Below are positions 1 through 6,404 of a stretch of DNA of 6,448 nt, piece after piece (the first letter of the stretch is position 1; each line of letters starts with the position of its first letter). The stretch spans positions 1-6,448 of the forward strand of contig JAYTOA010000008.1 of NCBI GenBank assembly GCA_043748015.1. Reading direction: 5' to 3'. The DNA comes from JAIBBG01 sp043748015 (GTDB taxonomy: Bacteria; Bacteroidota; Bacteroidia; Flavobacteriales_D; Sanyastnellaceae). Both the position numbers and the translations under genes were made by a program. A model generated the notes under the pieces. The model did no database searches, had not been told where the DNA came from, and was given only the letters and a program-made list of their open reading frames with translations.

Positions 1-1
1 C

Positions 2-508
2 TATGATTGGAAAGCAGCGAGTCAATCAAATCGAGAACTACACAAACCGGAAGAAGGCCCATTAGAATTTATTCTTTCCGAACCCTCCCTTCGCAAAGCC
101 TGGTATCTGTTAATGCTGGCGGCAATACTCTATTTAATATTCGGAGCCAAAAGAAAGCAACGCGTATTGCGAACAATGACCATTCAACAAAACACATCCA
201 TTGAATATGCAGAAGTAATATCACGAATGTTTCTAAATCAAAAGGATCACAAGAAGCTCATCCTGATGAAAATGGATCTCTTAAAATCTCATATTCGCGA
301 TCGCTTTAACGTTCGATTGCCCATCCAAATGAAAGATGAAACGGATGTACTTTATTTGGAAATCAGCCAAAAAAGTGCCGTACCATTCGACCAAGTAAAA
401 TCAATCTTTGAAAAACATAAATATCTTGCATCCATTGTTTTTGTGGGGACTTCCGAAATGGTAAGTTTCCACAAGGAAATTGAAGCATTCTATGAAACGT
501 GTAAATAA
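2..508 (+). CDS. DUF4350-type membrane protein, C-terminal part (5' end outside window)
   Basis: The reading frame is open from the window edge, so this is the last 168 residues of a longer protein and its start is not visible. Around residues 20-34 of the fragment is the stretch PLEFILSEPSLRKAW, which I recognise from the junction between the periplasmic DUF4350 region and its transmembrane helix in Bacteroidota. A hydrophobic segment follows (about 33-48), then a basic KRKQR stop-transfer patch. The remaining 115 or so residues form a soluble, presumably cytoplasmic tail that begins with the characteristic QNTSIEYAEVISRMF helix. It lies 12 bases before a MoxR ATPase gene and a DUF58 gene, the usual neighbours of this family. 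The family's molecular role is not established; a membrane component working with the MoxR/DUF58 pair is inferred from context. The family call rests on the C-terminal part only. Confidence 0.8.
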   Translation, partial: YDWKAASQSNRELHKPEEGPLEFILSEPSLRKAWYLLMLAAILYLIFGAKRKQRVLRTMTIQQNTSIEYAEVISRMFLNQKDHKKLILMKMDLLKSHIRDRFNVRLPIQMKDETDVLYLEISQKSAVPFDQVKSIFEKHKYLASIVFVGTSEMVSFHKEIEAFYETCK

Positions 509-520
509 AATAATTAAGTA

Positions 521-1597
521 ATGACAACTATTCCGGAAAGTAATGAAGCAACTGAGTCAGATTCACTTGATGCTTTACCATCTCAGCAGTCTAAAGCGCA
601 AGTGATAGAGTCCAATGAATGGATGAGTGATGGTGAATCCGTGCGAGTAGATGTAAGGCCACTAGCTGAAGCCGTAAAAACAATTCAGGATGAATTGGGG
701 AAGGTAATTGTTGGTCAGAAGAAGACGATTGAATTCATGCTCGCCGGTATTTTTTGTGGAGGCCATGTATTGCTGGAGGGCTTTCCCGGTATAGCCAAAA
801 CACTCATCGCGAAATTGCTATCACAAACAATCGAATCGGGTTTCAGCAGAATACAATTCACCCCTGACCTGATGCCAACTGACGTCACCGGTACGACAGT
901 ATTCAACATGAAAGATTCCAACTTTACATTCAGAAAGGGTCCCATTTTTTCCAATATTATACTCATTGATGAAATCAACCGATCACCTGCGAAAACACAA
1001 GCAGCATTGATGGAAGTAATGGAAGAAAAGCAAATAACTTATGACGGGCAAACCTATCCGATGCAATTTCCATTCTTCGTAATTGCGACACAAAATCCGG
1101 TAGAACAGGAAGGCACATACTCACTTCCTGAAGCTCAACTAGATCGATTCATGTTTAGGATTAAGATCAACTATCCAAGCCTTGAGGAAGAACAGCAGAT
1201 CATTTCACGCTTTCACGATGATTTTGACCAGAAGCAAAACGTCACCGTGAGAAAAGTCATTACGCCGGCACAAATATTCGAATTCAAAGGCTTGATAGAA
1301 AAAGTATTTATCAGAAAGGAGCTATTAAATTACATCGCTGCTGTTGTTCATAACACAAGAAACAATGGTGATCTTTTTCTAGGCGCTTCACCACGAGCAT
1401 CACTCTCCATAGTGCGCACTGCTAAGGCCTTCGCTGCAATGCAAGGTCGCGACTTCGTAACACCGGACGATATAAAATCAGTAGCTCCTGCCGTCTTGAA
1501 TCATCGAATAGTATTGAGTCATGAAAGAGAGATGGAAGGTCATACCATTGAGGAAATCATCAACGACATATTGTCAAAAGTGGAAGTGCCACGCTAA
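521..1597 (+). CDS. MoxR-family AAA+ ATPase
   Basis: A 358-residue AAA+ ATPase of the MoxR type (AAA_3 core plus a C-terminal lid). Visible motifs are Walker A GFPGIAKT (87-94), Walker B ILIDE (147-151) followed by INRSPAKTQAALMEVMEE, sensor 1 ATQNP (189-193), QLDRF with the likely arginine finger R209, and sensor 2 in GASPRAS (288-294, R292). All catalytic residues are present, so it should hydrolyse ATP. MoxR proteins are thought to act as chaperones that remodel or activate membrane-associated vWA-type partners; the DUF58 gene 10 bases downstream is the likely partner. The ATG at 521 follows the preceding stop by 12 bases and has no Shine-Dalgarno sequence. The first 45 or so residues are acidic and Ser-rich and precede the conserved start of the family (around LAEAVKTIQDEL). 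They may be a genuine extension, or the true start may be internal, for example Met35. The specific substrate is unknown. Confidence 0.95.
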   Translation: MTTIPESNEATESDSLDALPSQQSKAQVIESNEWMSDGESVRVDVRPLAEAVKTIQDELGKVIVGQKKTIEFMLAGIFCGGHVLLEGFPGIAKTLIAKLLSQTIESGFSRIQFTPDLMPTDVTGTTVFNMKDSNFTFRKGPIFSNIILIDEINRSPAKTQAALMEVMEEKQITYDGQTYPMQFPFFVIATQNPVEQEGTYSLPEAQLDRFMFRIKINYPSLEEEQQIISRFHDDFDQKQNVTVRKVITPAQIFEFKGLIEKVFIRKELLNYIAAVVHNTRNNGDLFLGASPRASLSIVRTAKAFAAMQGRDFVTPDDIKSVAPAVLNHRIVLSHEREMEGHTIEEIINDILSKVEVPR

Positions 1598-1607
1598 TTG
1601 AGTTTAA

Positions 1608-2957
1608 TTGACGAATCCGGAAAACATATCATTGCTTAGAAGTTTTCACCTCAATCGTAAATTTTTCATTGCGATTGGTGTTGTGATAATGATCTACGCC
1701 GTTGGATTCATGTTTTCATTTTTTGCGATTGTCGCCCACATTTCACTTACAACAATTTGCATACTATGCGCAGTTGAATGCGTTGTACTCCTCAGCCAAT
1801 CAATAAAATTGCACGCGAATAGAAAGTCAACTAGGCTTCTCTCATTGGGTGATGAGAATCAAATTCATCTCAACATTTCAAATGAAAGTTCGGTAGAATT
1901 TAAGATTATTCTTCTGGATGAAATACCCTATCAATTTCAGCTAAGAGATTTCAGTTTCGAATTCAAACTTTCACCAAATGAAAAGCGATCACTGACCTAT
2001 ACACTTCGCCCATTAACACGTGGGGAATATCAATTTGGCATCCTCAATGCCTTGGTCAGTTGTCAATTTGGCTTCGTATCCAGGCGTCTTTTACTGGCGA
2101 AACCGGAGAATATTCCTGTTTATCCGAGCATCATTCAAATGAAAAAATTCGAGTTAATAGCATTTGCCAGGATTAGCAATTTCGCCGGAATAAAAAAAGT
2201 AAGAAGGCTTGGCCACAGCTATGAATTTGAAAAAATCAGACAGTACGCGGTGGGTGATGATATTCGCAGTATCAATTGGAAAGCGACCGGTCGCAAAAAT
2301 CATTTGATGGTGAATCAGTATGAAGATGAAAGATCACAACAAGTTTATAGCATTATAGATAAGAGTCGTTCGATGCACATGCCTTTCAATGGACTCAGCT
2401 TGCTGGACTATGCCATCAACACCAGCTTGGTCATTTCGAATATAGCATTGAAGAAATATGACAAAACCGGACTCATTACATTTTCAAATCGAATAGGCAG
2501 TACCATTCCTGCAGACAGTTCATCCATCCAACTAAAAAAAATTCTCGCAGCACTTTATAGTGAAAAGTCCATGACTGTGGAATCAAATTACGATTTACTG
2601 TACCGAGCAGTCAAAAACGTAATTCGTGCTAGAAGTCTCATTTTTATTTATCTCAATTTCGAGAGTAGTTATGCAATGGAAAGAGTACTGCCTGTCTTAA
2701 GGAAAATTAATCACATTCACCTGCTTGTAGTAATGATATTTGAGAATACAGAATTGGTAAAATTCAGTACGAAAAAACCTGAATTCGTAAGTGACATCTA
2801 TGCGCAAACGATAGCCAAAAAATTACTTAACGACAAAAAACAACTTGCTTCCAAGCTACGCAAGCATGGCATCCAGACAATCTTAAGCAAACCGGAGGAT
2901 CTTTCCATCAACTCAGTGAACAAATACCTTGAGTTGAAATCTCGGGGTATGATTTAG
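1608..2957 (+). CDS. DUF58 membrane protein with vWA-like domain (TTG start)
   Basis: A 449-residue protein, within the normal length for DUF58 proteins. Two hydrophobic segments (about 19-39 and 41-63) anchor the N-terminus, and a beta-rich middle follows. The hallmark DUF58 block covers about 198-240: RRLGHSYEFEKIRQY, then GDDIRSINWKATGR at 216-229. Next comes a vWA-like region whose metal-site motif DKSRS lies at 251-255, with TGLITFSNR at 287-295. Start choice: an in-frame TAA at 1605-1607 lies directly before the TTG at 1608. No ATG lies upstream of the first membrane helix, so TTG 1608 is the most complete start; TTG 1632 is the alternative. The MoxR stop is 10 bases away, implying co-transcription and probably co-translation. 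DUF58 proteins are presumed membrane-bound partners of MoxR ATPases. No BatA/BatB gene follows, which separates this cluster from the bat aerotolerance operon. The exact function is unknown. Confidence 0.9.
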   Translation: MTNPENISLLRSFHLNRKFFIAIGVVIMIYAVGFMFSFFAIVAHISLTTICILCAVECVVLLSQSIKLHANRKSTRLLSLGDENQIHLNISNESSVEFKIILLDEIPYQFQLRDFSFEFKLSPNEKRSLTYTLRPLTRGEYQFGILNALVSCQFGFVSRRLLLAKPENIPVYPSIIQMKKFELIAFARISNFAGIKKVRRLGHSYEFEKIRQYAVGDDIRSINWKATGRKNHLMVNQYEDERSQQVYSIIDKSRSMHMPFNGLSLLDYAINTSLVISNIALKKYDKTGLITFSNRIGSTIPADSSSIQLKKILAALYSEKSMTVESNYDLLYRAVKNVIRARSLIFIYLNFESSYAMERVLPVLRKINHIHLLVVMIFENTELVKFSTKKPEFVSDIYAQTIAKKLLNDKKQLASKLRKHGIQTILSKPEDLSINSVNKYLELKSRGMI

Positions 2958-3046
2958 TCAGTTTTTATCCATTTCAATAAAAAAAACTTCGGATTAACGG
3001 GTTACTTCGCAAAGCCCTCTCTGTTTAAGTGAATGAACTACTTTAC

Positions 3047-3073
3047 GTTCTTTTTTTCTTGAAAAAAAAGAGC
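3047..3073. other. A/T-rich hairpin, possible terminator of the MoxR-DUF58 operon
   Basis: GTTCTTTTTTT (3047-3057) pairs with AAAAAAAGAGC (3063-3073) around the loop CTTGA. The stem is 11 bp including one G-T pair. The T-run lies inside the stem rather than after it, so this is not a textbook intrinsic terminator, although it is the first strong hairpin downstream of the DUF58 stop (90 bases away). A second small hairpin overlaps its right edge: AGCC at 3071-3074 with GGCT at 3086-3089. Both lie within the inverted-repeat-bounded element and may belong to its structure. Confidence 0.4.
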
Positions 3074-3085
3074 CAAAAAATTCAA

Positions 3086-3277
3086 GGCTGTAGAGAAAAT
3101 ACTTGAAATCCATGCCACCTGCGGGCTGACAAATCCAAACTCCTCCTGCTTTCAAAAAAGTACGGCACCGATTTGCCAAGCTAAATTCCCTCTTTTACTT
3201 TTTTGAAATCAGTCGTCAAACAGGGATTTGTCTATAGCCCTGCGGTGTCAGGATTTCTACGTATTTTCTCTAAGGCC
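3086..3277. repeat. Large imperfect palindrome (arms about 75-80 bp, loop about 37 bp)
   Basis: The left arm 3086-3160 is an interrupted inverted copy of the right arm 3198-3277. Matching blocks in order are GGC/GCC at the base; TAGAGAAAATAC (3091-3102) with 3261-3272, 12 of 12; GAAATCC (3105-3111) with 3251-3257; CACC (3116-3119) with 3244-3247; GCGGGCT (3121-3127) with 3236-3243 after a one-base offset; ACAAATCC (3129-3136) with 3224-3231; and TTTCAAAAAAG-type pairing of 3150-3160 with 3198-3208. About 52 base pairs result, and the block order is fully collinear. The loop 3161-3197 contains a small GGCA/TGCC stem. Such a fold could be the core of a dispersed repeat or a structured transcript. 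I see no protein, tRNA or rRNA signature. Confidence 0.7.
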
Positions 3278-3313
3278 AATCCCCAACGTTTGATGGTGCT
3301 ACTTCAAGATTGA

Positions 3314-3383
3314 ACATTCATTGAATGTAGAATTCTAAAGTGCAAAATCATTTGCAATGTATATCCCCTAAGCATCACGCTTA
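3314..3383. repeat. Cluster of four short perfect palindromes or hairpins
   Basis: Four symmetric units follow one another: ACATTCA-T-TGAATGT (3314-3328), TAGAATTCTA (3328-3337), TGCAAA-ATCA-TTTGCA (3341-3356) and TAAGC-ATCAC-GCTTA (3369-3383). Hairpins one, three and four are 15-16 bases long and start at 3314, 3341 and 3369, a near-regular spacing of 27-28 bases. Their sequences are unrelated, so this is not a tandem repeat. They lie in the right-hand third of the inverted-repeat-bounded element. Individually such stems are expected by chance in A/T-rich DNA; the density is the notable part. Confidence 0.4.
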
Positions 3384-3477
3384 ACTTATACAAACAAATA
3401 CAGGCCAATGCAGAGTAACACGTTAATCCGAAAATTGATATTGGTCTATTCATATTAAAGATTTTCAAATTGTCAGT

Positions 3478-3531
3478 CCGTTATGGTTGCAGCTAACGGT
3501 CTGGCTAAAGCCAGACTTTAGTTGGCTTTAG
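3478..3531. terminator. Overlapping hairpins between convergent genes, likely terminator region
   Basis: Two adjacent stems are visible: CCGTTA (3478-3483) with TAACGG (3494-3499), and the perfect GTCTGGC-TAAA-GCCAGAC (3499-3516). On the + strand the second is followed by TTTAGTTGGCTTTAGGTTTT, a moderately T-rich tail. The alternative stem CTAAAGCC (3505-3512) with GGCTTTAG (3524-3531) uses bases of the second hairpin and would exclude it. The location, 20-73 bases past the stop of the minus-strand protease and downstream of the plus-strand operon, fits a transcription end shared by convergent units. On the minus strand there is no T-tract after the stem, so termination in that direction is less certain. 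Confidence 0.45.
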
Positions 3532-3532
3532 G

Positions 3533-3550
3533 TTTTGCTGGCAAAAGTTT
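3533..3550 (+). terminator. Weak + strand intrinsic terminator-like hairpin
   Basis: TTTTG-CTGG-CAAAA is followed by GTTTTT, immediately before the protease stop codon (which reads toward it from the other side). The stem is only 5 bp and A/T-rich, so it would be a weak terminator. Its T-tail orientation suits transcripts arriving from the MoxR-DUF58 side. Confidence 0.3.
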
Positions 3551-6262
3551 TTACTCTTTCACACTTCTTACCGAATCGAATTGTCCGTCAGAATAAGTGA
3601 TTTTCAAAAGGTAAACCCCGGCAACCTCTGGAAGCTGATATGTAACCACTCCAGTGGTCATCATACTTTGAGTTTGGATGACCTTCCCTCTTAGATCCGA
3701 AGCCGAAATGGTCACTTGGTCCTGAATGGTTCCGAAATCAATATGTACTTCACCTGTGGAAGGATTTGGGAAAACGCGTATGCCATCTGTCGACAATTCT
3801 GATAAGCTGCTGATGGTCGTTTGCAGGGTTGATTGACATCCATCAAAATCGACCACGGTAATCGTCTGAATGTTATCCGTTGTGTCAATGGAGATATCAA
3901 ATGGCTCCACACCACCTGTCACTACAACTTCTTCATTTATCATGCTCACATTCATCGTGTCCAGCACGCAGCAAACGTCAGCTACATTCCCGGTCGGTTC
4001 ACCATTCGGGAAATAGAGGTCCACAATTCCTTGAAGAATGCCTGTCCTCTGTTGTGCTTCGGTGGCATCGTAAGTCAGTGATTTAAGATAATGCCATCCC
4101 ACTCCGTAATCAGGATTTGCCGTTGGACCATCCGTATACAGATTTGGGTATACGAAAAGAGCGTAATCAACGAATGCGTCATTGTCCTCTGGTATCAGGT
4201 CAAAATAATCCTGTAGCCTATTGTAAATGGATAAAGAAGGCGCTATTCCAATCTGGTCCAAAGTGTCTTGCATAACAATCGAATCTTGAGGAAGGATTCC
4301 AAAAACATGAAACAATGGTCGCAGATCAGCCTGAGCGGCAACAGACATCCTTACCGATCTTAGGTCCGCATCCTGGATGTCATAATCAGCACCATTTTCA
4401 GTGTCAATGAACTCTTGTCTCCAGAAGTTTCTGAGTGGGCACCATCCAAGTATGTTCACAATTTCAAAGTAGTGTCCATACCCTCTGTGCTGGTAGCGCA
4501 CTTCGTTGGTTGTTGCGTTTTCAATGATTCTTTCAGTACCAAAGGTGTTAGAAACCAATCGATGTGTTGCGGTCTTGTCGAGGTCGAACGTATTCGGTAC
4601 AAAGCTGTAGTTGATGGCCTCATTCAGGTCTTGGCCCAAGCCGTAATTCATGGCCATTATATATGGGAAGTTCACTATGGCCTCACCCTCACCCGGAAAC
4701 TCGGTCATTGCCAAAGCGTGTCCAGATTCATGGAAGCTTGTTCTATCATCCGGCCCTGGTCCATTCATGAAATACGCTGGGCCGGGTACATCGGTAAAAC
4801 GCAGCGGGGTATTGGACATTGGATAACCAATGGAATATACGTTATGCCTGATGGTGATGTCTGCGATCATGTACATGTTATGCTTATCCGACACGATCTC
4901 TCTGGCCAGAATGGAGTTGACTCCTTGTATCGCAGCGTCCCAGTCCAGCATGGCTTGCATAAGGTCATATTGCCCTGGTATAATGGAATGTGAGGGAATG
5001 GTCCACATCACATTGTCTGTCTCAAAGACTGCCCATGGTCCAGGTTTACTCAGTTCTGCATTAAAGTCTGTCGTTTCATAAAATGACTTCAACGAAAAGA
5101 AAGGGCACTCCACCCCGTTATTAACACTCACTTCAACAATCCCCTCTGCAGCCTCATAAGGAACAAGAATTGAAATAGCCCCGCCGAAAGGATTGAATAC
5201 TTCAATTGTTGTTGAATCGATTAAGAACTTCTTCGAGATTCTGTCCAGCCGATGAAAATTATCTCTGATGTATAAATCCCAATCGTGTGACCCTACCTGA
5301 ACATAGTAGTCTTGGCCAACCAGACTGGAAGGAACGGTTACGCTGGCAATACTGCCGGGAGACAAGTACAAACCAGTTGGCCGAAGCGCATGAGCGGTTT
5401 GATCGCTATTAATTTCCAAGTATGGGTTTGCTCCATCCGGGTCTGCAAAATTTGCGCGGATTATTGCAGAATGGCTGATCGTGGAATCTGCAGGTGGATC
5501 CACATATCCAGGGAATGTGTAGCAGGTGTTGAATTTCCAGCCATTAAAATGCTGAGGATAATCTGTGTATACCTCTGGGTTGAATACGTAGTCCAGTATT
5601 CCCTGCTCTAGGGCAACCATAGCATGCTCTTGCTCTAACCCTGAAGTTGCTGTTATGTCTTTTGAAAAACCGTTTACGGTGCTAGGCGTTGTGAAAAGTG
5701 CCCCAATTTGATCATCATAATCTTCAACTACACTTTTTCCAAGTAGTATCATGGCCTCGTTTTTTGCGAGGCACTCAGGTTGGTCAATGAAAATATCTCT
5801 GATTGCAATTAGCTCTTGATTAGTGAGGGTTGAGGTTCCGTTAATGTGTTCTTGTAGATCGACTAAGGCTTCAAATGTCAAACAGGGGCAATTTGCATTG
5901 TCTGCTGTGTAATCTTCAATGTCATTGGCACCGCTTGACACAAGAATATTGTCAACATAAAGTTCATATCCATTTGGCGCGTATATACCGTCTCCGTATG
6001 TGTCGTAGATTTCGAAAACAAGGCAAGATTCTTCAGTAGAACATATAGTTGCTGAGTAGGTTGTATCGTTTGCATAAACACCTCCTTGGCCTCCTTGCAT
6101 TATAATAGTCCCAGCGTCATTTGATAAGGTCCAGTAGGTTTCGTAACCCCAATTATCGGTGGCGATTTCCACTCTAATCTCAACTTGTCCAGCAGGACAT
6201 TGGGCAAAGCTGAACCCTGCAAAAAGGGTTAGAATTATACTGATGGACAAGACTTTCTTCAC
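3551..6262 (-). CDS. Secreted M60/enhancin-like metallopeptidase with T9SS sorting domain (GTG start)
   Basis: A 903-residue extracellular protease. Residues 1-20 are a Sec signal peptide, with cleavage likely after FSFA. Residues 22-127 form a Cys-rich module containing DTYGDG (87-92), of a kind common in Bacteroidota secreted proteins. About 295-390 (RPTGLYLSPGSIASVTVP, then NPFGGAISILVP) and PWAVFETDNVMWTIPS (409-424) match the lead-in of M60 peptidases. The zinc motif HESGH is at 511-515, and GEGEA supplies the probable third ligand E527. Residues 758-818 resemble a SprB-type repeat. Residues 822-903 are a type A sorting domain (VFPNPSTG at 830-837, GVYLLKITY near the end), implying outer-membrane export by T9SS and release or surface attachment. 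M60 enzymes cut glycoproteins such as mucins beside glycosylated residues; the substrate here is unknown. The start codon is GTG (6262-6260); an in-frame TAA at 6277-6275 leaves no ATG. The gene is monocistronic in this window. The family call rests on motifs read by eye. Confidence 0.85.
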   Translation of the reverse strand: MKKVLSISIILTLFAGFSFAQCPAGQVEIRVEIATDNWGYETYWTLSNDAGTIIMQGGQGGVYANDTTYSATICSTEESCLVFEIYDTYGDGIYAPNGYELYVDNILVSSGANDIEDYTADNANCPCLTFEALVDLQEHINGTSTLTNQELIAIRDIFIDQPECLAKNEAMILLGKSVVEDYDDQIGALFTTPSTVNGFSKDITATSGLEQEHAMVALEQGILDYVFNPEVYTDYPQHFNGWKFNTCYTFPGYVDPPADSTISHSAIIRANFADPDGANPYLEINSDQTAHALRPTGLYLSPGSIASVTVPSSLVGQDYYVQVGSHDWDLYIRDNFHRLDRISKKFLIDSTTIEVFNPFGGAISILVPYEAAEGIVEVSVNNGVECPFFSLKSFYETTDFNAELSKPGPWAVFETDNVMWTIPSHSIIPGQYDLMQAMLDWDAAIQGVNSILAREIVSDKHNMYMIADITIRHNVYSIGYPMSNTPLRFTDVPGPAYFMNGPGPDDRTSFHESGHALAMTEFPGEGEAIVNFPYIMAMNYGLGQDLNEAINYSFVPNTFDLDKTATHRLVSNTFGTERIIENATTNEVRYQHRGYGHYFEIVNILGWCPLRNFWRQEFIDTENGADYDIQDADLRSVRMSVAAQADLRPLFHVFGILPQDSIVMQDTLDQIGIAPSLSIYNRLQDYFDLIPEDNDAFVDYALFVYPNLYTDGPTANPDYGVGWHYLKSLTYDATEAQQRTGILQGIVDLYFPNGEPTGNVADVCCVLDTMNVSMINEEVVVTGGVEPFDISIDTTDNIQTITVVDFDGCQSTLQTTISSLSELSTDGIRVFPNPSTGEVHIDFGTIQDQVTISASDLRGKVIQTQSMMTTGVVTYQLPEVAGVYLLKITYSDGQFDSVRSVKE

Positions 6263-6404
6263 TTGATTTCTGTGTTAAGTACCAGTTAAAAATTTTGCTA
6301 ACGGCAGACTGTGAAAATACTCTCAGCCCCGCTGTTCATTATTTACGGTATAAATATAAGGGTGCACTTATCACGTGAGCATCCGATTTTCAGATTTTCG
6401 TCTC
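6263..6404. other. Divergent intergenic region upstream of the protease gene
   Basis: These 142 bases separate the GTG of the protease from the putative divergent transposase start, so they should hold the protease promoter and, if an insertion sequence is present, its left end. Visible items are the palindrome TCACGTGA (6371-6378), a small hairpin CAGC-CCC-GCTG (6324-6334) and an A/T-rich stretch around 6345-6360. No clear Bacteroidota promoter (TTG at -33 with TAnnTTTG at -7) can be placed with confidence. No Shine-Dalgarno precedes the GTG, which is normal for the phylum. Confidence 0.4.

Larger units (their letters stand above)
2988..3432. repeat. Intergenic element bounded by 18-bp inverted repeats (MITE-like candidate)
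   Basis: The left end TTCGGATTAACGGGTTAC (2988-3005) and the right end GTAACACGTTAATCCGAA (3415-3432) are inverted copies matching at 17 of 18 positions. They enclose about 445 bp with no convincing gene, and most of the interior can fold: an A/T hairpin at 3047-3073, a large imperfect palindrome at 3086-3277 and short palindromes at 3314-3383. Terminal inverted repeats around non-coding, foldable DNA are the layout of a MITE or another non-autonomous dispersed element. No target-site duplication is visible: the bases just outside are AAAAAAAC on the left and AATTGATA on the right. The mobile interpretation is therefore an inference. A long structured RNA or a bidirectional transcription barrier between the convergent units is also possible. 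Confidence 0.5.

Noticed and set aside
7..204. A 65-codon plus-strand frame at the left edge
   Set aside because: It is out of frame with the DUF4350 C-terminus, whose frame is open from base 2 and carries recognisable family sequence.
89..3016. A shared 12-mer CTTCGCAAAGCC at 89-100 and 3005-3016
   Set aside because: About one 12-base match is expected by chance in 6.4 kb. One copy is ordinary coding sequence and similarity does not extend.
2994..3179. A 61-codon minus-strand frame across the left part of the inverted-repeat-bounded element
   Set aside because: It needs a TTG start inside the palindrome loop, its stop lies in the left terminal repeat, and the translation follows the A/T hairpin and palindrome with no recognisable domain. 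Copies of such repeats are easily mis-annotated as hypothetical proteins.
4415..4993. A 192-codon plus-strand frame opposite the protease
   Set aside because: It lies entirely antisense to the catalytic domain coding sequence. The minus-strand frame has clear motifs, and this one has none.
3492..6304. GCTAACGG at 3492-3499 and again at 6297-6304, flanking the protease gene like integron-cassette recombination sites
   Set aside because: Eight-base matches are expected hundreds of times in a window this size, and neither copy fits the attC core GTTRRRY/RYYYAAC.
6351..6358. TATATTTA on the minus strand as a -7 box (TAnnTTTG) for the protease
   Set aside because: The last base differs and no TTG sits at the expected -33 distance. 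A/T-rich DNA gives many such near matches.
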